This document shows positions 35,603 to 45,433 of a DNA stretch of 64,000 bases, one piece after another. A program made the position numbers and the translations under genes. Source of the DNA: Paraburkholderia caffeinitolerans (GTDB lineage Bacteria > Pseudomonadota > Gammaproteobacteria > Burkholderiales > Burkholderiaceae); the NCBI RefSeq assembly GCF_902859945.1, contig NZ_CADIKL010000027.1, positions 40,814 to 104,813 on the forward strand, in the 5' to 3' direction. The notes below the pieces were generated by a model. It saw only the letters and a list, made by a program, of their open reading frames with translations, had not been told where the DNA came from and ran no database searches. Each line of letters opens with the position of its first letter. The first letter of the stretch is position 1.

Positions 35603-37321
35603 TCAGCTCCCGTTGGTCTGGGTGGGCGCCGGCGCGGGCACTGACGCGGGTGCCGATGACGACGCGTCCTGCGCGTGCAGGATCGCGTGCACGTAGGCAT
35701 CCCGGTCGAACAGTTGCGCGGCGGTTGCGTCGAGATACTGGCGCAGCGGCCCCGCGCCGAGCGTGGCCGCCGCCACGCAGGCGAGCAGCAGCGCGCAGGC
35801 CGTGAGCTTGGCGGCGCTGCCTCGGGGTGCGCGCGCGGGCGCGAAGGCGGCGGCGCGCGCGGCGGGCTCGGCCCACAGCAGGCGCGTGCCGGTGCGGCTC
35901 AGCGCGACGATCAGCAGCAGGCTCGAGATCAATACGGCGGGCCACAGCACGGCCGCCTCGTGGGTGGGTGTGGCCGCGAGCACCATGGCCTTGCCCAGGA
36001 AGCCGGAGAGCGGCGGCAGGCCCGCCGCACCCACGGCGGCGGCGAGATAGAGCAGTGCAGCGGCGTTTGAGGGCCACGGCGCGTGTTCCTTCTCTACCCG
36101 TTGCGGCGCGAGGGCCTCGGCCGTGGCTAGCGCTTCGCTGTCCGGCGTGGGCGAGATGGCCGCCGCAGCCGTGTCGTCGAGCGCTTCGAGCGAAGCGGGT
36201 TCGGCGCTGTTCGTGCCGTCGACGCTGCTTACCTTGTGGGACACCATCGCGGCTTCGGGTTCCAGCGTGTCGGCGAGCAGGAACAGTGCGCCCGTGCACA
36301 GCGTCGTGCTGATCAGATAGTAGAGCAGCGCGCTCCATGCCAGCGGCGTTTGCTGTGTGACGGCCGCAATCAGGAGTCCGACCGATACCAGCACGAGATA
36401 ACCCGTGGTGGTCTTCAGGCTCGACACGGCGAGCGCGCCCAGCGCGCCGAACGCGATGGTCGCGATGGCGAGCCACCATACCCAGTCGTGCATGAACGCA
36501 TCGAGCACGCCACCGTTGCTACGGCCGCCGAATACCAGCGCGTCGCAGCGCAGCATCGCGTAGATGCCCACCTTGGTCATGATCGCGAACAGCGCCGCCA
36601 CGGGGCCGATCGCGCTGCGGTACGCCTGCGGCAGCCAGAACGACATCGGAAACACGGCGGCCTTCAGGCCGAACACGAGCATGAGCGTCGCGCCGGCGAA
36701 CTGCGCGAGCGGCAGCGACTCGGCGTTCAGGTGCGCGAGGCGTTCGCCCATGTCGGCCATGTTGAGCGTGCCGGTGATGCCGTACAGCACGCCCAGCGCG
36801 ATCAGGAAGAACGACGAGCCCACGAGGTTCATGATCAGGTAGTGCAGCCCGTTGCGCACGCGCCGCGCGCCGCCGCCATGGAGCAGCAGCGCGTACGAGG
36901 CGATCAGCAGCAGCTCGAAGAACACGAACAGGTTGAACATGTCGCCCGCGAGGAACGCGCCGTTCAGGCCCATCAGTTCGAACTGGAACAGCGCGCGGAA
37001 ATAGCGTCCGCGCCGTGCGTCGGCGCTCGACGTGCCCAGCAGGCAGCAGCACGCGAGCACCGCGGTCAGCAGCAGCATGAGCGCGCAAAGGCGGTCGAGT
37101 TGGAGCACGATGCCGAACGGCGCGGGCCATGCGCCGAGCGCGTAGCTCACGATCTCGCCTTGCGCCGCACGCGCGGCCAGCATGGCTGCGACGGGCAGAA
37201 GCGCCACGGTTGCGACCGCATTGAGCGCGCGCTGCATGCGCTTGGCGCGAAGCGGCAGCGCGACGATGGCGCCCGCCGCGAACAGCGGGATCAAGATGGG
37301 GAGCAGAAGGGCGTGATTCAT
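35603..37321 (-). CDS. mrpD: Cation/proton antiporter subunit D
   Basis: A 572-residue proton-translocating subunit related to complex I NuoM/NuoN. The core includes FELLLIASYALLLHGGG, GLKAAVFPMSFWLPQAY and MTKVGIYAMLR, with the conserved Lys and Glu of the proton path. Between about residues 353 and 415 is a polar Ala/Glu/Ser-rich insert (EPEAAMVSHKVSS...EKEHAPW) between helices, longer than usual. It overlaps mrpC by ATGA. Confidence 0.92.
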   Translation of the reverse strand: MNHALLLPILIPLFAAGAIVALPLRAKRMQRALNAVATVALLPVAAMLAARAAQGEIVSYALGAWPAPFGIVLQLDRLCALMLLLTAVLACCCLLGTSSADARRGRYFRALFQFELMGLNGAFLAGDMFNLFVFFELLLIASYALLLHGGGARRVRNGLHYLIMNLVGSSFFLIALGVLYGITGTLNMADMGERLAHLNAESLPLAQFAGATLMLVFGLKAAVFPMSFWLPQAYRSAIGPVAALFAIMTKVGIYAMLRCDALVFGGRSNGGVLDAFMHDWVWWLAIATIAFGALGALAVSSLKTTTGYLVLVSVGLLIAAVTQQTPLAWSALLYYLISTTLCTGALFLLADTLEPEAAMVSHKVSSVDGTNSAEPASLEALDDTAAAAISPTPDSEALATAEALAPQRVEKEHAPWPSNAAALLYLAAAVGAAGLPPLSGFLGKAMVLAATPTHEAAVLWPAVLISSLLLIVALSRTGTRLLWAEPAARAAAFAPARAPRGSAAKLTACALLLACVAAATLGAGPLRQYLDATAAQLFDRDAYVHAILHAQDASSSAPASVPAPAPTQTNGS

Positions 37322-37695
37322 GCGCCGTGCGTCTCCCCGTCGTTGCCTTGCGGGTTGGCCTCACTATCGCCATCCACGTGATCGCTGCCGGTGAGCGCGA
37401 GCGAGCGCAGCGCGAGCACCACGGTAAACGCGGTCATCGCGAAGCCGATCACGATGGCCGTGAGCACGAGCGCCTGCGGTACCGGGTCCGCGTACTGCGC
37501 TCCCGCGCCATCAGCAGTACCCGCGATCACGGGCGGCTGGCCGGTGGCGAGCCGCCCCATGCCGAGCAGGAACAGGTTGATCGCATACGAGAACAGCGTA
37601 ATGCCGAGGATCACGGGCAGCACGCGCGCGCACAGCAACAGGTAGATGCCGCACGCGCAGAGCACGCCGATTGCGGCGGCGAAGGCGGCTTCCAT
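37318..37695 (-). CDS. mrpC: Cation/proton antiporter subunit C
   Basis: A 125-residue three-helix subunit homologous to NuoK: GIYLLLCARVLPVILGITLFSYAINLFLL and DPVPQALVLTAIVIGFAMTAFTVVLALR. The start overlaps the mrpAB stop by one base (TGATG) and the stop overlaps mrpD (ATGA), showing tight coupling. Confidence 0.93.
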   Translation of the reverse strand: MEAAFAAAIGVLCACGIYLLLCARVLPVILGITLFSYAINLFLLGMGRLATGQPPVIAGTADGAGAQYADPVPQALVLTAIVIGFAMTAFTVVLALRSLALTGSDHVDGDSEANPQGNDGETHGA

Positions 37696-40496
37696 CAGCT
37701 TTTCTCCACGGATTGCAGGTCCTTGTCGCGCACGCCCAGGTGCGAAACGATCGTGAGCGTGGTGCCCACCACTGCGCCCAGCACGCCGAGATCGAACAGC
37801 ATGGCCGTGCTCAGCTCGATTTCGCCGATCAGCGGCAGATGCAGATGCCCGAACGCACTGGTGAGGAACGGATGGCCGAATGCGAGGCTGCCCAGACCCG
37901 TTGCGGCCGCAACGAGAATGCCGAGCCCCGCGAGCGCGCGGTAATTGATGCGGATGCGCGATTCGGTCCACAGCACGCCGCTCGCCACGTATTGAAGCAG
38001 CAACGCGATCGAAAGAATGAGCGAGGCGATGAAGCCGCCGCCGGGCAGATTGTGGCCGCGCAGGAACACGAACACGGCCACCAGCGCGGTGAGCGGCAGC
38101 ATGAGGCGCGCGAGAATCGCGAGCAGCAGCGGATGCGATTGCGACGACCACGGCAGGCCGCCCGGCCCGGTGTCGGAGGCTTTCAGGCGCAGGCCGCGCA
38201 GCAGCGCCTTCACGGCGAGGCCGGCGACCACCAGCACGCTGACTTCGACCATGGTGTCGAAGCCGCGGAAGTCCACGAGGATCACGTTCACGACGTTGTG
38301 GCCGCCGCTGCCGGGCAACGCATTGGCGAGGAAGTACGGCGCGATGCCTTGCGCGGGCGGACGCGTCATGACCTGGTACGCCACGCTGCCGAGCAGCGCG
38401 CCGCCCGCGAGCGCGAGCGCACCGTTACGCATGCGCGTGGGAATCGGCTCGATGGCGGTTTGCAGGTTGGGCAGGAAGTAGATGGCCAGCACCAGCAGCA
38501 GCACCGTCACCACTTCCACCGAGACCTGCGTGAGCGCGAGATCGGGGGCGGAAAAGCGCGCGAATGCGAGCGTCACCAGCAGCCCGCAGGTGCTCAGCAT
38601 CACGAGCGCGTAGAGCGTGTGCGTGCGCACCATCACAACGCCCACGGCGAGCAGCGCCATCAGCACGAGGCCGCACAGCGTGATGGTGTCGATGGGCAGG
38701 CGCACGAAGTCGCCGCCCCACGCGCCGAGCGCGACGAATGCGGTGCCGGGCACGACGATCATCGCCGCGATCATCCACGCGAGATAGTCGGGCAGCGAGC
38801 GCGTCTCGAACACGCGCACCACCACGGCCGCAGCTTTTTCCAGGCGCTGCACCAGGCGGTCGAAGCCTTCGCTCGCGTTCATGTCCGAGAGCAACGAGCG
38901 ATGGTGGCGGAACGCGTCGCGGCGCAGCACGAACAGCAGCGCGCCGGCCGCGAACGACACCACGCTCATGACGAACGGTGTGTTCACGCCGTGCCACAAG
39001 GTCAGGCTGTAGTCGGGCAGTTTGCCGCCGAGCGTGAACCACGCCGCCGATTCCAGCATCTTGCCGATGGTCCGCTGCGGAAACAGGCCGATCAGCAGAC
39101 ACACCACCACGAGAATCTCGACCGGCAGCTTCATGAAGCGCGGCGGCTCGTGCGGCGGGTAATGCGGCAGGTCGCGCGGCGCGGCGCCGTCGAAGAACAC
39201 GCCCCAGACGAAGCGCAGCGAGTACGCGACCGAGAGCGCGGCGGCCGCGATCGCGATCACGGGAATCGCCCAGTTGAATGGCCCGAACATGCCCTGCGCG
39301 AGCGTCTCGCCGAAGAACATTTCCTTCGAGAGAAAGCCGTTCAGGAGCGGCACGCCCGCCATCGCGAGCGAGGCCACGCCCGCGAGCACGGCGGTGTGCG
39401 GCATGTACTTCGCGAGTCCACGCAGGCGGCCCAGATCGCGCGTGCCGGTTTCATGGTCGATGATGCCGGCGGCCATGAACAGCGACGCCTTGAACACCGC
39501 GTGGTTGACCGTGTGAAACAGCGCGGCCACGGTGGAAAGCTGCGTATCGAGACCGAACAGCAGCACGATGAGGCCGAGATGGCTGATGGTCGAATAGGCG
39601 AGCAGGCCCTTGATGTCGCGCTGGAACAGCGCCATCGAGGCGCCGCCCACAAGCGTGACCAGCCCGGCGAGCGTGGCCGAGTAGGCCCACCAACTGGTGC
39701 CCTCGAACACCGGGTAGAGGCGTGCGAGCAGGAAGATGCCGGCCTTCACCATCGTCGCCGAATGCAGATACGCGGAGACCGGCGTGGGCGCCGACATCGC
39801 ATGGGGCAGCCAGAACTGGAACGGGAACTGCGCGGATTTCGTGAACGCCGCGAACAGCGTGAGCAGCAAAATGGCCGGAAAGAGCGGGTCGTGCTGGATC
39901 TTGCCGGTTTGCGCGAGCACGTCGTTGAGTTCGAAACTGCCGCATACGTGGCCGAGCAGCAGCACCGCCGCGAGCAGCGCGAGCCCGCCCGCGCCCGTAA
40001 TGGTGAGGGCCATGCGCGCGCCGCGCCGCGCATCGGGCCGCGCGGGCCAGAAGCCGATTAGCAGGAACGAGACGAGGCTCGTGAGTTCCCAGAAGATCAC
40101 GAGCAGCAGCAGATTGTTCGACAGCACGACACCGAGCATCGCGCCCATGAAAAGCAGGAGCAGCAGATAGAGGCGCGGGAGCGTGTCGCTGCCGGCCAGG
40201 TAATAGCGCGCGTAGATGAACACCAGCAGCCCGATCGCAAGCACCAGCAGCGCGAACATGAACGAGAGGCCGTCGAGGCGCAGCGAGAGCGCGAGGCCGA
40301 TCTCGGGCACCCACTCGCGGCGCCATTGCATGACGCCATAGGTGGGCATGCCCACGCGTTCGCTCAGGAGCAGCCCGAGGCCGAACAGCGCGGTTGCAAA
40401 CGCGATCCACGTGGCGAGCGCGCGGGCGTGCCGGGCCGCTAACGCGACGAGCGCCGCCCCCACGAACGGAAGTACGACGAGCCACTCCAATGCCAT
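37695..40496 (-). CDS. mrpA: Cation/proton antiporter fused subunits A and B
   Basis: A 933-residue fusion. The first about 750 residues are the MrpA core, homologous to NuoL (KSAQFPFQFWLPHAMSAPTPVSAYLHSATMVKAGIFLLARL and the MrpA extension). The last about 150 residues are MrpB (VFVFLRGHNLPGGGFIASLILSIALLLQYVASG). The A-B fusion is typical of proteobacterial six-gene Mrp/Pha operons. It drives Na+ or K+ efflux with H+ uptake for pH and salt tolerance. I placed the start at ATG 40496, where homology begins, dropping 32 upstream residues. Confidence 0.92.
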   Translation of the reverse strand: MALEWLVVLPFVGAALVALAARHARALATWIAFATALFGLGLLLSERVGMPTYGVMQWRREWVPEIGLALSLRLDGLSFMFALLVLAIGLLVFIYARYYLAGSDTLPRLYLLLLLFMGAMLGVVLSNNLLLLVIFWELTSLVSFLLIGFWPARPDARRGARMALTITGAGGLALLAAVLLLGHVCGSFELNDVLAQTGKIQHDPLFPAILLLTLFAAFTKSAQFPFQFWLPHAMSAPTPVSAYLHSATMVKAGIFLLARLYPVFEGTSWWAYSATLAGLVTLVGGASMALFQRDIKGLLAYSTISHLGLIVLLFGLDTQLSTVAALFHTVNHAVFKASLFMAAGIIDHETGTRDLGRLRGLAKYMPHTAVLAGVASLAMAGVPLLNGFLSKEMFFGETLAQGMFGPFNWAIPVIAIAAAALSVAYSLRFVWGVFFDGAAPRDLPHYPPHEPPRFMKLPVEILVVVCLLIGLFPQRTIGKMLESAAWFTLGGKLPDYSLTLWHGVNTPFVMSVVSFAAGALLFVLRRDAFRHHRSLLSDMNASEGFDRLVQRLEKAAAVVVRVFETRSLPDYLAWMIAAMIVVPGTAFVALGAWGGDFVRLPIDTITLCGLVLMALLAVGVVMVRTHTLYALVMLSTCGLLVTLAFARFSAPDLALTQVSVEVVTVLLLVLAIYFLPNLQTAIEPIPTRMRNGALALAGGALLGSVAYQVMTRPPAQGIAPYFLANALPGSGGHNVVNVILVDFRGFDTMVEVSVLVVAGLAVKALLRGLRLKASDTGPGGLPWSSQSHPLLLAILARLMLPLTALVAVFVFLRGHNLPGGGFIASLILSIALLLQYVASGVLWTESRIRINYRALAGLGILVAAATGLGSLAFGHPFLTSAFGHLHLPLIGEIELSTAMLFDLGVLGAVVGTTLTIVSHLGVRDKDLQSVEKS

Positions 40497-40718
40497 CCGG
40501 CTTTCTCCGGGAAATTCGCTGCGTGCGGGTTGAAAACGTGGACTGCGCGGGTGGGGCCGGGCAGGCACGCGCGAGGCGTACCTGCGGGCCATAGACCACG
40601 ATCATAGCCGCAAACGGGGCCGGAGTTGACGTCGGTGGCATCGATGCGCGCGGCGCGCAACATCATGCTCGGGACGCGCGCCGCTGGGCCGTGCGCAGTG
40701 GCGCACGACCGTGCCGGA

Positions 40719-41204
40719 TTACATCGGCCAGACGAAGGCTTCGTGCGCGTGCGAGGTCTTGCCGATATCCACCGGGCGCTGGACCGTCTTGCCGTCGTGG
40801 CTCGCCGTGATCACGTAGTGGCCGTTGGGCAGCGTCACGAGCATGAACGGGCCGTCGGTGCGGGTGGAGACGAGCGGCTGGCCGTGCGCGTCGGCAATCT
40901 TCACGGGTACGTTCGCGAGGTATTCGTTGCCGTTCGCCGACTGGCGCGCGAATTCGAGCGAGAGCGGATAGCGCGACATCGCGGCCTTGAACGCCGCCGA
41001 TTGGTCGCTGCCGATGCCGCCGGACAGGTACGAGACGTTGCCGGCGTGGTGCGCCGGCGGCAGGGCGCTGGCGGTGGCGGCGGGCGCCGGGGTGTTCGTG
41101 GTGCTCACGGTCGCGGCGAAAGCGCTTTGTGCGCCGAACGCAAGCGCGAGGGCGGCGGTGAGCGAGATGGCCGCGCCCATCCACGGAGTCGAGCGTGCTT
41201 TCAT
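40719..41204 (-). CDS. Exported protein with a transthyretin-like fold
   Basis: A 161-residue protein with a signal peptide (AISLTAALALAFGAQSAFAA). The mature part has a polar Ala/Thr/Pro linker, then NGNEYLANVPVKIADAHGQPLVSTRTDGPFMLVTLPNGHYVITASHDGKTVQRPVDIGK. That is the pattern of carboxypeptidase-regulatory-like beta domains (a small Ig/transthyretin fold). It is predicted periplasmic, function unknown. It has a strong AGGAGG ribosome site, and an 8-bp hairpin (41230-41250) lies in the leader. Confidence 0.7.
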   Translation of the reverse strand: MKARSTPWMGAAISLTAALALAFGAQSAFAATVSTTNTPAPAATASALPPAHHAGNVSYLSGGIGSDQSAAFKAAMSRYPLSLEFARQSANGNEYLANVPVKIADAHGQPLVSTRTDGPFMLVTLPNGHYVITASHDGKTVQRPVDIGKTSHAHEAFVWPM

Positions 41205-41333
41205 TTTTACCTCCTATGGGTCGGATACGCCGGCGCGTGTTACGCGCCGGACGAATCCAGCCTAGGCAGCGCGGCTTAAAAGTCCCTTAAAACACGGGTG
41301 AGCACGTCTTTCGGCTGCTTACGCCGCGCTTGT

Positions 41334-43055
41334 TCACCGCACAATCATGCCGGTGAGCACATAAGCCTGAATCAGCGTCATGAGGCCGACTACCGCCGCG
41401 AAAAAGAGGCTATGGCGCACCGTGAAGCGGAACAGCGCCGCTTCCTTGCCGACGAGGCCCGTGGCTGCGCAAGCCACCGCGATCGATTGCGGCGAGATCA
41501 TCTTGCCGCTCACGCCGCCCGAGGTATTGGCGGCGACGAGCAGCGTGTCCGACACGCCGATCTGGTGCGCCGTGGTGTGCTGCAGCGAGCAGAACAGGGC
41601 ATTCGACGAGGTGTCCGAGCCGGTCAGGAACACGCCGAGCCAGCCGAGGAACGGCGAGAAAAACGGGAACGCGGCGCCGGTGCCGGCCAGCGCGAGCGCC
41701 AGCGTCGAGGACATGCCCGAGTAGTTCGCGACGAACGCGAAGGCCAGCACGAGGCCGATCGAGAGCACCGGGCGGCGCAATTCGCCGAGGGTTTCGAAAA
41801 ATGCCGCAACGGCGGCGCGCGGCTTCATCTTCAGCACGATCGTGGAAACGATGGCGGTGAGCATGATCGCGGTGCCCACGGCGGAGAGCCAGTCGATTTT
41901 CAGCACCGCTTCATAGGGCTTGGCCGAAGCCACGATGGGCGCGGTGCGCACCACGAGCTGATCGAGTCCCGGCACATGAAAGCTCAGCACGGTGCCGGCG
42001 AGCGCGCCTTTCGCGGCGAACAGCGCTTTGAACGGCTTGATGCTCCACACCGTGACGATGGCGGTCAGCAGGAAGAACGGCGACCACGCGCGCACGGTCT
42101 GGCCGATGTTGTAAGGCGATGCCTGGCGGCTCGACGACGGGTTCGCCGCAGCGCCATCGGAACCGCCGCCGAAGCCGCCCAGCGCAGCCGCTCCGCCGCT
42201 CACGCGCAGATTCGCGGTTGTCCCGGCCTGTGCCGCGCGCCGTGGCTGCCACACCTTGAGGAACGCGGCGAGCGACACGAGGCTCACGAGCGCCGAGGTG
42301 ATGTCCGGCAACTCGGGTCCGATGTGATTCGAGGTGAAGTACTGCGTCACGGCGAAGCTGGCGCCGGCCACGAGCGCCGCGGGCCAGGTCTCCTTGACGC
42401 CGCGCTTGCCGTCCATGATGAAGACGAGCCAGAACGGCACGAACAGCGAGAGCAGCGGCAACTGGCGTCCCGCCATCGCGCCGATCAGGAACGGGTCGAT
42501 GCCGGTCACCTGGCCCGCGACGATGATGGGAATGCCCATCGCGCCGAACGCCACGGGCGCGGTGTTGGCGATGAGGCACAGGCCCGCCGCGTAGAGCGGC
42601 TCGAAGCCGAGGCCGACCAGCAGCGCCGAGGTGATCGCGACCGGCGCGCCGAAGCCCGCCGCGCCTTCGAGGAACGCGCCGAACGAAAAGCCGATCAGCA
42701 GCACTTGCAGGCGCTGATCGTCGGTGATCGAGAGCACGGAGGCGCGAATGATCTCGAACTGCCCGGTCTTCACGACGATCTTGTAGAGGAACACGGCGGT
42801 CACGATGATCCACGCAATCGGCCACAGGCCATAGGCGAAGCCGAAGCCCGCCGAAACGAGTGCCTGGCGCACCGGCATGCCGTATTCGAAGATGGCCACG
42901 GCCAGCGCGAGCGCGAGCGTGATGGCCGCGGCGACGTGGCCTTTGAGCCGCAGACCGGCGAGCGCGACGAAAAAGAACACGATGGGCACGACGGCCACGA
43001 GCGCGGACAGCCAGAGGCTGCCAAGGGGGGTATAGATCTGATGCCAGGGTTGCAT
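41334..43055 (-). CDS. lldP: L-lactate permease
   Basis: A 573-residue permease of the LctP family with about thirteen helices. GFSFGAFLEGAAGFGAPVAITSALLVGLGF is the signature. It takes up L-lactate (also D-lactate or glycolate) with protons. It sits 78 bp downstream of lutB in the lactate operon, under LldR control by context. Confidence 0.93.
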   Translation of the reverse strand: MQPWHQIYTPLGSLWLSALVAVVPIVFFFVALAGLRLKGHVAAAITLALALAVAIFEYGMPVRQALVSAGFGFAYGLWPIAWIIVTAVFLYKIVVKTGQFEIIRASVLSITDDQRLQVLLIGFSFGAFLEGAAGFGAPVAITSALLVGLGFEPLYAAGLCLIANTAPVAFGAMGIPIIVAGQVTGIDPFLIGAMAGRQLPLLSLFVPFWLVFIMDGKRGVKETWPAALVAGASFAVTQYFTSNHIGPELPDITSALVSLVSLAAFLKVWQPRRAAQAGTTANLRVSGGAAALGGFGGGSDGAAANPSSSRQASPYNIGQTVRAWSPFFLLTAIVTVWSIKPFKALFAAKGALAGTVLSFHVPGLDQLVVRTAPIVASAKPYEAVLKIDWLSAVGTAIMLTAIVSTIVLKMKPRAAVAAFFETLGELRRPVLSIGLVLAFAFVANYSGMSSTLALALAGTGAAFPFFSPFLGWLGVFLTGSDTSSNALFCSLQHTTAHQIGVSDTLLVAANTSGGVSGKMISPQSIAVACAATGLVGKEAALFRFTVRHSLFFAAVVGLMTLIQAYVLTGMIVR

Positions 43056-43133
43056 GACGGTCTCCTCCGTGGATGCGGGGCGAATTCGCGATTTAATTTC
43101 GCATGCCTGATGAAATGGGTTCTGGTGTTCTGT

Positions 43134-44612
43134 CTATTGCGGTTGGTCTCGCTCGCGCAGCAAATCGTGCAGGCTGCGCGGCGCGGGTTTGAGCGGCGTG
43201 CGATGCTGGGTCCAGCCCATCTGCTGCGCAGGCGCGAGCGCGCGCAGGCGCGTCGCGGCCCAGCGCAGCGCGCGATACGCGCGCGGATGCGCGAACGCGC
43301 CGCTCCAGAAGCGCCAGACGAACTGCTCGCCTCGGCTGTGATTCGCACCCTGGCCACGCAGCGGATGCGCGACGGCTTCGTCGGGCGAGCGGTTCGCCTC
43401 GGTGCGCAGACGCACCAGCAGGTCCGGAATCGGAATGCGCACGGGGCAGACTTCGCCGCACGCGCCGCACAGGCTCGATGCGGTCGGCAGGTCGGCGGTC
43501 GCGTCGAGCCCGAGCAGATGCGGCGAGATGATCTTGCCGATCGGGCCGGGGTAGGTCGTGCCGTAGGCGTGCCCGCCGATGCGCGCATACACCGGGCAGT
43601 GATTCATGCACGCGCCGCAGCGGATGCATTGCAGCGTGGCGCGCAGTTGCGCGTCGGCGTAGGCCTGGGTTCGGCCGTTGTCGAGCAGCACGAGATGCAC
43701 CTCGCGCGGCCCGTCCTTTTCGCCGGCGCGGCGCGGGCTGCTGATGAGGTTGAAGTACGTGGTGATCGGCTGGCCCGTGGCCGAGCGCGTGAGCAGGCTC
43801 GAAAGCGGCACGATATGCGCGAGCTTCGCGACCACCTTTTCCATGCCCATGATCGCGATATGCACGTCGGGCACCGTGGTCGAAAGGCGGCCGTTGCCCT
43901 CGTTCTCGACGAGCCACAGCGTGCCCGTGTCGGCGGCGGCGAAGTTCACGCCCGATAGACCGATCTGCGCATTCACGAACGCGCGGCGCAGCGCGCGGCG
44001 GCCCGTCTGGATGAGCGTATCCACGTCCTCCGTGTAGGGCGTATCGGGAATATGCGCTTCGAACAGATGCCCGATATCGCCCTTGGTCTTGTGGATCGCG
44101 GGCATCACGATATGCGAGGGCTTTTCGCCCGCGAGCTGCACGATGTACTCGCCCATGTCCGACTCGATGCAGTCGATGCCGCGCTCGGCGAGGTAATGGT
44201 TCAGCTCGATCTCCTCGCTCGCCATCGACTTGCCCTTGATGACGCGCTTGGCCGCGTGCCGCTGCGCAATGCCGTGGACGATGCGGTTGGCGTCGTCGGC
44301 GGTCTCGGCCCAGTGCACGTGGATGCCGTTTTCCTTCAGCTTCGCTTCGAGCTGTTCCAGCAATTCGGGCAGGCGTGCGAGCGCGTGCTGGCGCACCGCT
44401 TCGCCGAGGTCGCGCAGTTGCTCTAGTTCATCGGCGTCGGGGAATTGCACGGCGCGCTTGCCTTGCAGAAAATCCATCGCGCCGCGAAAGCTCTGGCGCA
44501 ACTGCGGATCGTCGAGCGCCGCGCGGGCGCGTTCGCGGAATTCGGCGGTGGGCACGAAATGCAGCGGGTTTTCGTGCTGCGCGGCTCGCGTCGGGCTGGC
44601 GGTCTTGCTCAT
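43134..44612 (-). CDS. lutB: Lactate utilization iron-sulfur protein LutB
   Basis: A 492-residue cytoplasmic protein with a LUD domain followed by two 4Fe-4S clusters. The first motif is Cys329-x2-Cys332-x2-Cys335-x3-Cys339; the second is Cys382-x2-Cys385-x3-Cys389. C-terminal about 85 residues are helical. With LutA and LutC it oxidises L-lactate to pyruvate. It overlaps lutC by ATGA. Confidence 0.93.
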   Translation of the reverse strand: MSKTASPTRAAQHENPLHFVPTAEFRERARAALDDPQLRQSFRGAMDFLQGKRAVQFPDADELEQLRDLGEAVRQHALARLPELLEQLEAKLKENGIHVHWAETADDANRIVHGIAQRHAAKRVIKGKSMASEEIELNHYLAERGIDCIESDMGEYIVQLAGEKPSHIVMPAIHKTKGDIGHLFEAHIPDTPYTEDVDTLIQTGRRALRRAFVNAQIGLSGVNFAAADTGTLWLVENEGNGRLSTTVPDVHIAIMGMEKVVAKLAHIVPLSSLLTRSATGQPITTYFNLISSPRRAGEKDGPREVHLVLLDNGRTQAYADAQLRATLQCIRCGACMNHCPVYARIGGHAYGTTYPGPIGKIISPHLLGLDATADLPTASSLCGACGEVCPVRIPIPDLLVRLRTEANRSPDEAVAHPLRGQGANHSRGEQFVWRFWSGAFAHPRAYRALRWAATRLRALAPAQQMGWTQHRTPLKPAPRSLHDLLRERDQPQ

Positions 44613-45433
44613 TGCGCGGCTCCGTGCTGGGGAAAATTCGCGGACGTTCCGATCTCGCAGGCGGTCTCGTCCGCGGGTTCGTCAATATCGTCATCCGTGA
44701 CGACGATCACCCACAGCGCGCGCGGCCCGTGCGCGCCGTAAGCCGTGGTTTGCTGGATGTCCGAGGTCTTCGAGGGGCCCGAGATCATCACGAGGTTGGT
44801 GGGCATGCCGTCGCGCCAGCGTTCGGCAGCAACGGCCGCATGCAGGTCCGCGTGCAGCGTGGGCGCGTGGATCAGCGCGACGTGCAGCGGCGGCACCAGC
44901 GAGACGGTGCGCGGCGCGTTGGCGTCGGGGACGACCACGAGCGTGCCGGTGGCCGCGAGGCCCGAGCGCGCGACGGTGAAGCCCGCGTCGATGCTTTCGA
45001 ACAGTTCGGACTTCCAGGTTTCGATCGGCTCCGCGTAGCCGCGTGCTTCGATGCCGGTTGCGGCGGCGTGCAGCGCGTCGACGAGCGCCGCGCCTTCGGC
45101 GCTCGACGTGTCGAGCAACAGTCGCTTCACGCCGGCGGCCGCGAGGCGCTGCGCGAGTTCGGCGGGCCAGTTCCGCGCGCTCGCGCGGACGACCTCGGCG
45201 TGCGCGGCCTCCAGCATGTGCTGGAACTGCGCGATGCGGGCCGGCTGGGTGGCAAGCGTCCCAGCGTCCTGGGCGCGTTGCTGGGCATAGTGCGCGTCGA
45301 TGCGCTGGTCGAGCGCGTCCACCGGCACTGGCGCGGCGCCCTCGTTCGCGCCGGCGCGCAGCCGGCCGAGCATGCGCACGCGGGCGCCCAGTGTGTCCAG
45401 GATGTCGACGGGGTTGATCGTGGCGGCGCTCAT
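44609..45433 (-). CDS. lutC: Lactate utilization protein LutC
   Basis: A 274-residue LUD-domain protein: TSSAEGAALVDALH, GFTVARSGLAATGTLVV and LVMISGPSKTSDIQQTTAYGAHGPRALWVIVV are family marks. It is part of the LutABC complex; the gene order here is A-C-B, not A-B-C as in Bacillus. It overlaps both neighbours by ATGA. Confidence 0.91.
   Translation of the reverse strand: MSAATINPVDILDTLGARVRMLGRLRAGANEGAAPVPVDALDQRIDAHYAQQRAQDAGTLATQPARIAQFQHMLEAAHAEVVRASARNWPAELAQRLAAAGVKRLLLDTSSAEGAALVDALHAAATGIEARGYAEPIETWKSELFESIDAGFTVARSGLAATGTLVVVPDANAPRTVSLVPPLHVALIHAPTLHADLHAAVAAERWRDGMPTNLVMISGPSKTSDIQQTTAYGAHGPRALWVIVVTDDDIDEPADETACEIGTSANFPQHGAAQ

Noticed and set aside
37671..40061. Long plus-strand open frame of 796 codons opposite mrpAB
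   Set aside because: Its Arg/His/Glu-rich product is the mirror of a high-GC gene; the mrpAB protein on the other strand has clear homology and membrane helices.
41298..43958. 886-codon open frame opposite lldP and lutB
   Set aside because: Same antisense artefact; it spans the gap between two real genes and has no conserved motif.
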